Below are positions 26,803 through 35,015 of a DNA stretch of 64,000 nt, one piece after another. The notes under the pieces were generated by a model, which was not told the DNA's origin, did no database searches, and was given only the letters and a program-made list of their open reading frames with translations. The translations under genes were made by a program, and so were the position numbers. Within the stretch, counting starts at the first letter, position 1, and every line of letters begins with the position of its first letter. The DNA is from Winogradskyella luteola. Lineage in GTDB: Bacteria; Bacteroidota; Bacteroidia; Flavobacteriales; Flavobacteriaceae. The stretch lies in contig NZ_JAGSPD010000006.1 in assembly GCF_019203985.1 (NCBI RefSeq), positions 124,001 to 188,000 of the forward strand. Reading direction: 5' to 3'.

Positions 26803-27858
26803 ATGGCTACAAAGTCCCTACATAAACGCAAAAGCGATTTAGCAAATAGCAATAGACAGCTCGAAATACTTTCTAATGGTATTTTTCAAGATGGAGAGTT
26901 GCCTACGTTTAAAGCTAAGATTTCTGAAACCGATCAATTTCCCTTAAAAGCGAAGAAACTCGAAATACTTCAAATCAATGTGGGCTACATGTGCAACCAA
27001 GTCTGCGAGCATTGCCATGTAGATGCTGGTCCGGACCGAAAGGAAATTATGACTAAAGAAACTATGCAACAATGTTTGAAAGTTATTAAAAATACGGGAG
27101 CACACACGTTAGATTTAACTGGTGGCGCACCAGAAATGAACCCCAATTTTAGATGGTTTATTGAGGAAGCTGCAAAAGCTGGCATTAAAGATTTTATAGT
27201 ACGCTCTAACCTCACTATAATTCGTGCTAATAAAAAGTATTACGACCTACCGGAGTTTTTCAAAAAGCATAATGTGCATGTGGTGAGCTCTATGCCACAT
27301 TGGACTCGTGGAAAAACGGACAAACAACGCGGTGATGGTGTTTTTGACAAGTCCATAAAAGCATTACAAGAACTAAATGCTGTGGGTTATGGCATACCAG
27401 ATAGTAATTTGCGACTAGATTTGGTTTACAATCCCTCAGGGGCATTTTTACCTGGTGACCAAGCATCAATGGAGAAAGATTTTAAAAAAGCATTGATAGA
27501 AGATTTCGGCATACAATTCCATAATCTATTTGCCATTACTAATTTACCAATTAGTCGATTCTTAGATTACTTAATTGCTTCGGAAAACTATGAAGATTAT
27601 ATGTATCAATTGGTTGAGGCTTATAATCCAGCAGCTGTTGCCAACGTTATGTGTACTAATACATTGTCTATAAGTTGGGATGGTTATTTATACGACTGTG
27701 ATTTTAATCAAATGTTAGAATTGCCCGTAAACAGTAAGGTGAAGCATATTTCAGAATACAACGAAGATCTTCTTGAGGGTCGAAACATTGTAATTTCGCA
27801 ACATTGCTATGGTTGTACTGCTGGCGCAGGAAGCAGTTGTCAAGGAAGTGTAGCCTAA
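26803..27858 (+). CDS. arsS: radical SAM protein of arsenosugar biosynthesis
   Basis: 351 residues. The radical SAM cluster motif CNQVCEHCHVDAGP (CxxxCxxC) lies near residue 65. The C-terminal auxiliary cysteine region contains CTNTLSISWDGYLYDCDFNQ and the ending CYGCTAGAGSSCQGSVA. These are hallmarks of the ArsS group. ArsS is reported to join a 5'-deoxyadenosyl group from SAM to dimethylarsinous acid, giving the first arsenosugar precursor. Upstream and downstream genes fit that pathway. The ATG at 26803 gives the family-typical N-terminus. Confidence 0.92.
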   Translation: MATKSLHKRKSDLANSNRQLEILSNGIFQDGELPTFKAKISETDQFPLKAKKLEILQINVGYMCNQVCEHCHVDAGPDRKEIMTKETMQQCLKVIKNTGAHTLDLTGGAPEMNPNFRWFIEEAAKAGIKDFIVRSNLTIIRANKKYYDLPEFFKKHNVHVVSSMPHWTRGKTDKQRGDGVFDKSIKALQELNAVGYGIPDSNLRLDLVYNPSGAFLPGDQASMEKDFKKALIEDFGIQFHNLFAITNLPISRFLDYLIASENYEDYMYQLVEAYNPAAVANVMCTNTLSISWDGYLYDCDFNQMLELPVNSKVKHISEYNEDLLEGRNIVISQHCYGCTAGAGSSCQGSVA

Positions 27859-27877
27859 AAAAGTAAACAGTTACAGT

Positions 27878-28417
27878 ATGCAGTTCACCATCAAAAACAG
27901 AATCAATTCGTCGTTTCAAGCTCGTATGAGAAATTTCATTCTATTTTTGTGTGCTTGTTTTTCTTCCATTTCTTATGCCCAAGAAACGCTTTCCGACTTA
28001 TTAAAAAAATACAATTCTGAAAGCATTCCATACATATCCGTACAAGAATTAGCAATGCCAAAAACGGAAGCTATACTTTTAGATGCCAGAGAAATTAACG
28101 AATATAAAACGAGCCATTTAAAAAATGCCATTCACGTTGGGCACGATAAATTCGATATTAAAACAGTTAAAACGCAAATTACAGATAAGTCAACTAAAAT
28201 CGTGGTGTATTGTTCTTTAGGCATTCGTTCAGAAGATGTCGCTGAGAAACTCAAAAAAGGTGGATACACAAATGTTTTTAACCTATTTGGTGGTATTTTT
28301 GAATGGAAAAATAATGACTTCTCCGTCTATAATTCTGAAGGAGAAACAGAGAATGTACATGCATTTTCTAAAGATTGGAGCCAATGGCTTTTAAAAGGGA
28401 ATAAAATATATGACTGA
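27878..28417 (+). CDS. exported rhodanese-like protein
   Basis: 179 residues. A single rhodanese domain spans about residues 45-150. LDAREINEYKTSHLKNAIHVG is present in the usual place and the active-site loop is CSLGIRSEDVAEKL, with the catalytic Cys present. An N-terminal hydrophobic segment after RNFILFLCACFSSISYAQ looks like a signal peptide, so the start may be the ATG at 27926 rather than 27878. It overlaps the next gene by 8 bp. Rhodaneses move sulfane sulfur and relatives reduce arsenate; here the cluster suggests sulfur or arsenic handling in the periplasm. Confidence 0.8.
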   Translation: MQFTIKNRINSSFQARMRNFILFLCACFSSISYAQETLSDLLKKYNSESIPYISVQELAMPKTEAILLDAREINEYKTSHLKNAIHVGHDKFDIKTVKTQITDKSTKIVVYCSLGIRSEDVAEKLKKGGYTNVFNLFGGIFEWKNNDFSVYNSEGETENVHAFSKDWSQWLLKGNKIYD

Positions 28418-29039
28418 TGCACTTGTAATTGTGTTTGTTAAGAACATAAAATTAGGAACTGTAAAAACAAGATTGGCCAAAACCATTGGAGATTATGGTG
28501 CTTTTGAGGTCTATTCAGAATTGGTGAAAATCACCGAAAAAGCAACATTAGAAGTAGATGTGGACACTCGTATCTATTTTTCCAATGCGGTTGTCGACAC
28601 CAAATGGCCTAACACGTTTAAAACCATTCAAAATGGTGCTGACTTAGGCGAACGTATGCTAAATGCATTTAAGGATGGTTTTGAAGCAGGTTATAAACGC
28701 ATCGTGTTGATCGGTTCGGATCTGCCAGATATTAATTCATCTCATATCAAAAAAGGTATTGACGCTTTAAAAAACAATACCATTGTTTTTGGCCCAGCAG
28801 AAGATGGTGGTTATTACCTCATCGGTTTATCTCAACTTAAAGAATCTGTTTTTGTAAACAAGCCTTGGAGTCAATCCAATCTATTAGAAATAACACTTAA
28901 AGAACTAGAAAAACAACAAACTAAAGTTGGCATTCTTAATACGCTAAATGATATTGACACGTATGAAGATTTAATTGCTTCAGACTTTTATAAATCGAAC
29001 AAAAAACTACAAGAAAAAATACAGCAACTTAATGATTAA
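28410..29039 (+). CDS. TIGR04282-type arsenosugar glycosyltransferase
   Basis: 209 residues with a nucleotidyl/glycosyltransferase-A fold. The N-terminal FVKNIKLGTVKTRLAKTIGD motif, GSDLPDINSSHI and FGPAEDGGYYLIGL are characteristic of the family first called radical SAM/selenodomain-associated transferase 1. In arsenosugar clusters it is thought to take part in building the sugar part. It overlaps both the rhodanese gene (8 bp) and the phosphorylase gene (8 bp), so the run is translationally coupled. Confidence 0.88.
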   Translation: MTDALVIVFVKNIKLGTVKTRLAKTIGDYGAFEVYSELVKITEKATLEVDVDTRIYFSNAVVDTKWPNTFKTIQNGADLGERMLNAFKDGFEAGYKRIVLIGSDLPDINSSHIKKGIDALKNNTIVFGPAEDGGYYLIGLSQLKESVFVNKPWSQSNLLEITLKELEKQQTKVGILNTLNDIDTYEDLIASDFYKSNKKLQEKIQQLND

Positions 29040-29844
29040 ATTTATTACTGAAAGTACAGAATATCTTCAGGGCAAAGGTTTTGACAATCCCGAAGTTGGT
29101 ATCATTTTAGGAACTGGGCTTGGTCAACTTATCAACGAGATTGATATTATTGCCGAAGCAAGTTATAACCACATCCCAAATTTTCCGACTGCTACTGTTG
29201 AGTTTCATAAAGGGAAACTGATTTATGGAAATTTAGAGGGAATAAAGGTCGTTGTAATGCAAGGCCGTTTTCATGTGTACGAAGGTTACACACTCCAAGA
29301 TGTCACGTTTCCTGTTAGAATTATGGAAAAACTAGGTGTAAAAACCTTGTTGGTTTCTAATGCTGCAGGTGCCATTAATTTAGACTTTAAGAAAGGAGAA
29401 TTAATGCTAATTGATGACCATATCAATCTACAAGGCAGTTCTCCTTTAGCTTTTAAAGGTGTTTCAGAATTAGGAGAACGATTTGCAGATATGAGCGCAC
29501 CTTATGATGATGCAATAAATTCAAAATTCGAAAGCATAGCTACAGCTAATAATATAACATTACATAAAGGCGTGTATGCTTCTGTCGTTGGCCCTCAACT
29601 AGAAACCAGAGCGGAATATAGAATGTTAAAAATCATAGGTGCAGATGCTGTTGGCATGAGTACAGTTCCTGAAATTATAGTAGCCAATCATTTGGGGTTA
29701 AAAGCTGCTGCAGTATCCGTTTTAACGGATGAATGCGACCCAGATAATCTCAAACCCGTTGATATTGGCGAGATAATCGCTATGGCAACCAAAGCAGAAC
29801 CAGACATGATAACATTGTTTAAAGAATTGATAAAAACCATATAA
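29032..29844 (+). CDS. purine nucleoside phosphorylase
   Basis: 270 residues of the trimeric PNP class. Visible are GIILGTGLGQLINEI, the phosphate/purine region VVVMQGRFHVYEGYTL, VSNAAGAINLDF and VGMSTVPEIIVANH. It cleaves purine nucleosides to base and ribose-1-phosphate. In arsenosugar clusters a phosphorylase is expected to remove adenine from the 5'-arsenical adenosine made by ArsS, freeing the sugar (pathway inference). The ATG at 29032 overlaps the preceding gene by 8 bp. An in-frame start at 28975 would extend it deep into that gene with unrelated residues and is rejected. Confidence 0.92.
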   Translation: MIKFITESTEYLQGKGFDNPEVGIILGTGLGQLINEIDIIAEASYNHIPNFPTATVEFHKGKLIYGNLEGIKVVVMQGRFHVYEGYTLQDVTFPVRIMEKLGVKTLLVSNAAGAINLDFKKGELMLIDDHINLQGSSPLAFKGVSELGERFADMSAPYDDAINSKFESIATANNITLHKGVYASVVGPQLETRAEYRMLKIIGADAVGMSTVPEIIVANHLGLKAAAVSVLTDECDPDNLKPVDIGEIIAMATKAEPDMITLFKELIKTI

Positions 29845-29852
29845 ATAGTTTA

Positions 29853-29906
29853 CAGTTGCAGTCACAGTTTTCGGTCTTACCATTACTGTAACTGTGACTG
29901 CGACTG
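29853..29906. repeat. large intergenic inverted repeat
   Basis: cagttgcagtcacagtt at 29853-29869 is complementary to aactgtgactgcgactg at 29890-29906 with one mismatch, leaving a 20-base loop. There is no T tract, so it is more likely a dispersed repeat than an intrinsic terminator. A related single arm (cagttacagtatgcagtt) is at about 27869. Confidence 0.6.
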
Positions 29907-29919
29907 AATACTTAAAAGA

Positions 29920-30888
29920 ATGAGTTACTTAGAAACCACACATAACATATATAAAGAAGCTGCACTCATACCAGATGTTGGCTTATGTTGTACCACAAAT
30001 CCTATTTGGGAACTACCCGGATTAAAGATTCCTAAAATTATGCAAGAGATGAACTATGGCTGTGGTTCTACGGTTCATGCACGCGATTTAACCAATAATC
30101 CCAAAATGCTTTATGTTGGCGTTGGTGGAGGTATGGAGCTGCTTCAATTCGCTTATTTCAATAGACAAAAAGGAGGTGTAATTGGGGTTGATGTTGTTGA
30201 TGAAATGTTAGAAGCTTCTCGCAAAAATTTTAAAGAAGCTGAAGCGCAAAACGACTGGTTCAAATCTGAGTTTGTAGAACTTAAAAACGGAGATGCCATG
30301 AATCTACCTGTTGAAGATAACAGTATAGATGTAGCGGCTCAGAACTGTTTGTTCAATATATTTAAAGCTGATGATTTAAAAAGAGCCATTGCCGAAATGT
30401 ACCGTGTGTTAAAACCACATGGCCGTTTGGTTATGAGCGATCCTACTTGCGAACAACCTATGAATGACGTATTGCGAAACGACGAACGTCTTAGAGCACT
30501 TTGCTTAAGCGGCAGTTTACCAATTGCAGAATACGTTAAAGCATTGACTGACGCAGGTTTTGGAACGATTGAAATTAGAGCACGTAAACCTTATAGAATT
30601 CTAGATCCTAAAACGTATCCAACAGAAGAATTAATTTATATAGAATCCATAGAAGTTGCTGCTATTAAAGACCCAATGCCAGAAGATGGCCCTTGTGTTT
30701 TTACAGGAAAAGCAGCAATTTACTTTGGAGATGAGGATTATTTTGATGATAAAGCTGGGCATGTTTTATTAAAAAATCAGCCCTTGGCTATTTGTGATAA
30801 AACAGCAGGTGTTTTGGCTAACTTAGATAGAAATGATATATTTATTAGTGAATCTACTTACCATTATGACGGTGGAGGTTGTTGTTGA
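29920..30888 (+). CDS. arsM: arsenosugar-cluster arsenite methyltransferase
   Basis: 322 residues of a SAM-dependent class I methyltransferase. The SAM loop is in MLYVGVGGGMELLQFAYF, and VIGVDVVDEMLEASR and the acidic region GDAMNLPVEDNSIDVAAQN follow. A cysteine-bearing N-terminus (LCCTTN, NYGCGS) and a terminal HYDGGGCC supply thiols that fit arsenic binding in ArsM-type enzymes. It would make mono- or dimethylated arsenic for ArsS. A REP-type palindrome begins 8 bp after the stop. Confidence 0.9.
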   Translation: MSYLETTHNIYKEAALIPDVGLCCTTNPIWELPGLKIPKIMQEMNYGCGSTVHARDLTNNPKMLYVGVGGGMELLQFAYFNRQKGGVIGVDVVDEMLEASRKNFKEAEAQNDWFKSEFVELKNGDAMNLPVEDNSIDVAAQNCLFNIFKADDLKRAIAEMYRVLKPHGRLVMSDPTCEQPMNDVLRNDERLRALCLSGSLPIAEYVKALTDAGFGTIEIRARKPYRILDPKTYPTEELIYIESIEVAAIKDPMPEDGPCVFTGKAAIYFGDEDYFDDKAGHVLLKNQPLAICDKTAGVLANLDRNDIFISESTYHYDGGGCC

Positions 30889-30895
30889 TTGCGCA

Positions 30896-30929
30896 AGACC
30901 TTTCGGGCATTGAAAACCTGAAAAGGTCT
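30896..30929. repeat. left REP-like palindrome of the transposase locus
   Basis: An imperfect palindrome starts agacctttcgggc and ends acctgaaaaggtct. Its right half matches the palindrome at 31497-31529 on the other side of the transposase, with small differences. The pair brackets the gene, as expected for a REP-associated tyrosine transposase. Confidence 0.8.
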
Positions 30930-30941
30930 GAATTTAAAACT

Positions 30942-31490
30942 ATGGAAAAACTGGAATCTGGTCATTATTATCATCTTTACAACAGAGGCAATAATAAAAA
31001 AGATATTTTCTTTGACTTAGGTAACTATGATTATTTTCTAAAACTATTGGGAAAGTACATCAAACCAATTTCAAATATTTATGCTTATTGTTTGATACCT
31101 AATCACTTTCATTTAGTGTTAAAAGTAAATGACAAAGTTGAGAACCCTTCCCAAGCCTTTTCAAATTTAATGAATGCATACACCAAAGCAATTAATAAAA
31201 GGTATAATCGATCAGGAAGTCTCTTTCAAAAACCGTTCAAAAGAATAAGAATTGAGAAGGAAAATTATTTTTTAAACTTGATAGTTTATATACATCTCAA
31301 TCCGTTAAAGCACAATTTAAACACCCATTTCGAGAAATACAAGTATTTATCTTATTCAGAAATAGTCAATAACATTAATCAATTGGTAGATTCGAATAAA
31401 GTCATTGATCTTTTTAATGATAAAGAAAATTTTATAGCCGTTCACAAATTAAAAACTCACAATTTAGAAGATAATACTTTATCTTTATAG
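30942..31490 (+). CDS. REP-associated tyrosine transposase (Y1 family)
   Basis: 182 residues. It has the HUH motif HFHLVLKV and, downstream, the catalytic tyrosine in NLIVYIHLNPLKHNL. The N-terminal SGHYYHLYNRGNNKKDIFF is typical of IS200-like Y1/RAYT proteins. It is a single-domain enzyme that nicks and joins single-stranded DNA at REP hairpins. The start at 30942 (MEKLESG) is preferred over 30879, which lies in arsM and the repeat. The gene is flanked by palindromes at 30896 and 31497 and has entered the arsenosugar cluster between arsM and the hydroxylase gene. Confidence 0.9.
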   Translation: MEKLESGHYYHLYNRGNNKKDIFFDLGNYDYFLKLLGKYIKPISNIYAYCLIPNHFHLVLKVNDKVENPSQAFSNLMNAYTKAINKRYNRSGSLFQKPFKRIRIEKENYFLNLIVYIHLNPLKHNLNTHFEKYKYLSYSEIVNNINQLVDSNKVIDLFNDKENFIAVHKLKTHNLEDNTLSL

Positions 31491-31496
31491 TAATTG

Positions 31497-31529
31497 AGAC
31501 CTTTCAGGTTTTGAAAACCTGAAAGGTCT
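31497..31529. repeat. right REP-like palindrome, perfect
   Basis: A perfect palindrome of two 16-base arms (agacctttcaggtttt and its complement) around one central G. It starts 7 bp after the transposase stop and shares the arm sequence with the left copy at 30896. As RNA it would form a very stable hairpin. Confidence 0.88.
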
Positions 31530-31538
31530 AGTTATAAT

Positions 31539-32441
31539 ATGCAGAAATACCTAGACATCATAAAAAAATCCTATTCCGATTACTGGAATTATCTCAAATA
31601 TGAACTGATTGATCTCAATCATTGGGACAATTTTTTTTATGGCCTTATCGCTATTTCCTTTATAGTGTGGGTTTTAGAAATTGCTTTTCCTTGGCGAAAA
31701 CAACAAGCTATATTTAGAAAAGATTTTTGGCTCGACACCTTTTATATGTTTTTCAATTTCTTTTTGTTAAATCTCATAGTTTTAATTGCACTATCCAACA
31801 CAGTATCAGAACTATTTAAAGATGCTTTAAGTGGTGTTGGTTTATCTATTTCCAGCATTCAACTTTTTGATATTGATAACATGCCAAAGTGGTTGGGCTT
31901 ACTCATATTTTTTCTGGTTTCAGATTTTGTACAGTGGAATACACATCGGCTTTTACATCGTGTTCCGTTTTTATGGAACTTCCATAAAGTTCATCACTCA
32001 GTAAAAGAAATGGGCTTTGCTGCTCATCTTCGCTATCATTGGATGGAGCCTGTTGTGTATAAATCACTGCTCTATATCCCGATTGCACTTATCGGTGGAT
32101 TTGATGCGCAAGATGTAGCCATCGTGTATTTCTTTAGTATTGCCATTGGGCATTTAAACCATGCCAATTTAGGTTGGGGCTATGGGGTTTTAAAATACAT
32201 CTTCAACAATCCTAAAATGCATATTTGGCACCATGCCAAAGGTTTACCAGAACATGTAAGGTATGGCGTTAACTTTGGACTAACCTTAAGTCTTTGGGAT
32301 TATCTATTTAAAACTGATTTTGTGCCTTACGATGGCAGAGATATTGAATTAGGCTTTGATGGTGATGAAACATTTCCCAAGGATTTCGTAAGTCAGGAAT
32401 TATATCCTGCATTCTCACGAAAGCGGGAATCTAATGAATAG
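31539..32441 (+). CDS. fatty acid hydroxylase/sterol desaturase family protein
   Basis: 300 residues with four or five membrane helices. The tripartite di-iron histidine motifs are HRLLHRVPFLWNFHKVHHS, HLNHANLGW and HIWHHAK. Members hydroxylate or desaturate lipids at the membrane. Its place inside an arsenosugar cluster suggests a lipid-linked step, e.g. for arsenolipids, which is inference. The C-terminal tail AFSRKRESNE is encoded by a REP-like palindrome (32411-32430). The original stop was probably upstream and the tail is read-through of repeat DNA. Confidence 0.88.
   Translation: MQKYLDIIKKSYSDYWNYLKYELIDLNHWDNFFYGLIAISFIVWVLEIAFPWRKQQAIFRKDFWLDTFYMFFNFFLLNLIVLIALSNTVSELFKDALSGVGLSISSIQLFDIDNMPKWLGLLIFFLVSDFVQWNTHRLLHRVPFLWNFHKVHHSVKEMGFAAHLRYHWMEPVVYKSLLYIPIALIGGFDAQDVAIVYFFSIAIGHLNHANLGWGYGVLKYIFNNPKMHIWHHAKGLPEHVRYGVNFGLTLSLWDYLFKTDFVPYDGRDIELGFDGDETFPKDFVSQELYPAFSRKRESNE
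32411..32430. repeat. REP-like palindrome inside the hydroxylase 3' end
   Basis: attctcacgaaagcgggaat: arms attctc/gggaat pair with one mismatch and the loop is acgaaagc. It resembles the palindromes at 2080, 53514, 53563 and 57242. Confidence 0.55.
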
Positions 32442-32452
32442 AAATATCAAAC

Positions 32453-33421
32453 ATGAAATATCTTTCAATTTTAGTATTAGTATTGTTTATAACTTCATGT
32501 TGTGGAACAAAAAAAACTATTGAAACGCAACCAAAATCAACAAAAGATGTTGCAATTGTAACAGAAACTCCAAAAAATATTGAAATTTCAGAATCCAAAA
32601 ATGATACTGATAAAACTACTGAAATGGTTGAAGTTGTGAATAACAATGGAAATACTATAGTTGAAGTTGAAAGCTATGAAAATGCTAAAGAAGCCCTTGA
32701 AAACCTAAACGCTGAAACACAGAACGATTCGGTAAGTAAAAAACTCACTTTTTATCAAAACACATCTAAGCCCGAAGGGTATTTACACGACTTGTTCGAT
32801 GACCTTTTGCAAAAACATGTATCAGACGAAGGTAAGGTGGATTATAAAGGATTTAAAAATTCTTACAACGATTTAGTAGGCTATATTAAAGTCCTAACCT
32901 TGCTTTACCCAGAACTTAATGAGTTTTCAAAAGAAGAAAAACTTGCTTATTGGATTAATGCTTATAATGCCCTAACCATAGATTTAATCATTCGTAATTA
33001 TCCTTTAGAAAGTATAAAAGACATCAAAGACCCATGGGACCAACGCCTCTGGAAATTTGGAAACAAATGGCAAAATCTTAACGATATTGAGCACAGCATT
33101 TTAAGAAATATGGATGAACCACGCATTCATTTTGCCATAGTTTGTGCTTCAGAATCTTGTCCTAAGCTTCAGAATAAAGCATTTACAGCAAGCAATTTAG
33201 AAGAACAACTTACTAACGCCACGCAAGAATTTATCTCTGATACGTCTAAAAATGAACTCTCAAAGGACAGAATAAAGCTTTCAAAAATTTTTAAATGGTT
33301 TGCTAAAGACTTTAAACAGAATGGAAGTCTGATTGACTTTTTAAATCAGTATTCAGAGGTTACAATTTCTAACAATGCTAAAAAAAGTTTTAAAGATTAC
33401 AGTTGGGATCTAAATGATTAA
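32453..33421 (+). CDS. DUF547 lipoprotein, copy 1
   Basis: 322 residues. A lipobox ends FITSC at Cys16 and a Thr/Lys/Glu-rich spacer follows to about residue 100. The DUF547 domain contains EEKLAYWINAYNALTIDLII, the conserved IVCASESCPKLQN, and the C-terminal SKIFKWFAKDFK. DUF547 proteins are secreted or envelope proteins of unknown chemistry with conserved Cys and Trp. They recur in arsenosugar clusters. A second, shorter DUF547 gene is at 38390. The call to domain level is secure. Confidence 0.87.
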   Translation: MKYLSILVLVLFITSCCGTKKTIETQPKSTKDVAIVTETPKNIEISESKNDTDKTTEMVEVVNNNGNTIVEVESYENAKEALENLNAETQNDSVSKKLTFYQNTSKPEGYLHDLFDDLLQKHVSDEGKVDYKGFKNSYNDLVGYIKVLTLLYPELNEFSKEEKLAYWINAYNALTIDLIIRNYPLESIKDIKDPWDQRLWKFGNKWQNLNDIEHSILRNMDEPRIHFAIVCASESCPKLQNKAFTASNLEEQLTNATQEFISDTSKNELSKDRIKLSKIFKWFAKDFKQNGSLIDFLNQYSEVTISNNAKKSFKDYSWDLND

Positions 33422-33471
33422 AAAATCTCATTATTCTTAGGTGCTGAAATAAATTCAGCATCACAAAATTT

Positions 33472-34167
33472 ATGAATAGAATCTCAATAATAATTCCTGT
33501 TTTAAATGAGTCAGCAACAATAAAAGATTTACTGTTTCACTTAATTGATAATGCGTCTTTAGATTCAATCTCTGAAATTATAGTAGTAGATGGAGGGAGC
33601 ACTGATAGAACAAAAAAAGTAATTGAGGACTTAGATTTAAATATCACCCTTTTAGACTCAGAAAAAGGGAGAGCTAAACAAATGAATCTTGGTGCAAAAG
33701 AAGCAAAAGGCACTATTTTCTATTTTCTTCATGCAGATTCATTTCCCCCAAATCGATATGATAAATTTATTATTGGAGAAGTTAATAAAGGCAATAATGC
33801 GGGCTGCTTTAGAATGCAATTTGATAGCAATCATTGGTGGCTACGTTTAGCAAGTTGGCTAACTCAGTTTTCTTGGCGCGCATGCAGAGGTGGTGATCAA
33901 AGTCAGTTTATAACACGAGAGTTATTTGATGACATTGGTGGCTATGATGAAGACTATATCATTTACGAAGACAATATCTTAATTAACGAATTGTATAAAC
34001 GTAAGCAATTTGTAGTCATAAACAAAAAAATAAGAACCTCAGCCAGGCTATACAAAAAAGTAGGTGTCTGGAAATTGCAATATCATTTTTGGGTTATTTA
34101 TGTAAAGCGTTGGTTTGGGGCTTCAGCTGATGAGATGTTGGCTTATTATAAGAAGTATATTTCTTGA
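33472..34167 (+). CDS. TIGR04283-type arsenosugar glycosyltransferase
   Basis: 231 residues of the GT-A fold, family 2. The nucleotide-binding VDGGSTDRTKKV, the metal-binding LHADSFPP and the acceptor region GGDQSQFITRELFDDIGGYD are visible. This is the family once called radical SAM/selenodomain-associated transferase 2, paired with the TIGR04282 gene at 28410 in arsenosugar clusters. It probably transfers a sugar, but the donor is unknown. It ends 4 bp from a converging phosphatase gene. Confidence 0.88.
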   Translation: MNRISIIIPVLNESATIKDLLFHLIDNASLDSISEIIVVDGGSTDRTKKVIEDLDLNITLLDSEKGRAKQMNLGAKEAKGTIFYFLHADSFPPNRYDKFIIGEVNKGNNAGCFRMQFDSNHWWLRLASWLTQFSWRACRGGDQSQFITRELFDDIGGYDEDYIIYEDNILINELYKRKQFVVINKKIRTSARLYKKVGVWKLQYHFWVIYVKRWFGASADEMLAYYKKYIS

Positions 34168-34171
34168 TTGA

Positions 34172-34900
34172 TTATTTATTCCTGCCTTTTTCATTTGGGT
34201 ATAAATCTTTCAAAAGATCACTTTGAAAGATTTCTTTTGTTTCTATGTCTATCGCAGATAATTTTCCTGTAAAAGCAGCGCCAGTATCAATATTCCAAAC
34301 ATTAATGGCATTCATCGGTTCGTATGTATGATAATATAATGTTGGAGTATGACCTATATAAATTTCAGAATAGTGCTTAAGTCGATTTGGGTATAATTCT
34401 GAATTCTTTTGTATACGCTTGTCCATAGTACGCGCCATTTCCCACAAAGTACGGTCAAAATAAAAAGTCTCTTTATGAGTCTCCCGCTCTACTCCATGCA
34501 TCGACGTGAACCCAGCATGAACAAATAGTCTATTTTTACTATCGATATGATATAAAGGCATAGCTTCGAAAAAATTAAGGTGTGCTCTTTTCTGTTCTTC
34601 CGAGAAACCAGTATAGCTTTCTATGGTTTCTTTTCCTCCATGTTGAAACCATACTTCATTTATAAAGCTAGAAGCCAACCACTCCTCACTCCAAACGTCA
34701 TGATTCCCTTTTATAAAAACACATTCATTGGTTTTAGAAAGCTCAATTAAGTATGTGATAACCTGAGCAGATTCACTCCAACCATCTACATAGTCTCCTA
34801 AAAAAACAAGTGTATCATTTGTGGTAAACTGAGCTCTCTCCAAAACTTGAATTAGTGCTCTTAATCCTCCATGAATATCCCCTATCGCTAGTGTTCGCAT
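34172..34900 (-). CDS. metallophosphoesterase (serine/threonine phosphatase type)
   Basis: 242 residues. The calcineurin-like metal ligands are all present: GDIHGGLRAL, FLGDYVDGWSES, KGNHDVWSEEW and, near the C-terminus, YIGHTPTLYYHTYEP. Members are bimetal phosphatases acting on phosphoproteins or small phosphates such as diadenosine tetraphosphate. The substrate is not readable. It is a single-gene transcript with its own promoter-like box. Confidence 0.88.
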   Translation of the reverse strand: MRTLAIGDIHGGLRALIQVLERAQFTTNDTLVFLGDYVDGWSESAQVITYLIELSKTNECVFIKGNHDVWSEEWLASSFINEVWFQHGGKETIESYTGFSEEQKRAHLNFFEAMPLYHIDSKNRLFVHAGFTSMHGVERETHKETFYFDRTLWEMARTMDKRIQKNSELYPNRLKHYSEIYIGHTPTLYYHTYEPMNAINVWNIDTGAAFTGKLSAIDIETKEIFQSDLLKDLYPNEKGRNK

Positions 34901-34915
34901 AAATTTTAATTTTCA

Positions 34916-34923
34916 CAAAATTA
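34916..34923 (-). promoter_or_regulatory. -7 promoter box of the phosphatase gene
   Basis: The minus strand reads TAATTTTG, matching TAnnTTTG, 15 bases before the phosphatase ATG. No convincing -33 element was seen. Confidence 0.4.
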
Positions 34924-35015
34924 AGGATAAGATACTGAGATACCGAAACAAGTTCGGCATTAATTCAACCAGTAAAATCACCTATGGGTATAGCTCTTGT
35001 TTGTTTTGGGTCTCA

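Noticed and set aside
33441-33461. Small hairpin (tgctgaa / ttcagca) upstream of the TIGR04283 gene
   Set aside because: Seven-base stem without a T tract, so neither terminator nor operator can be argued.
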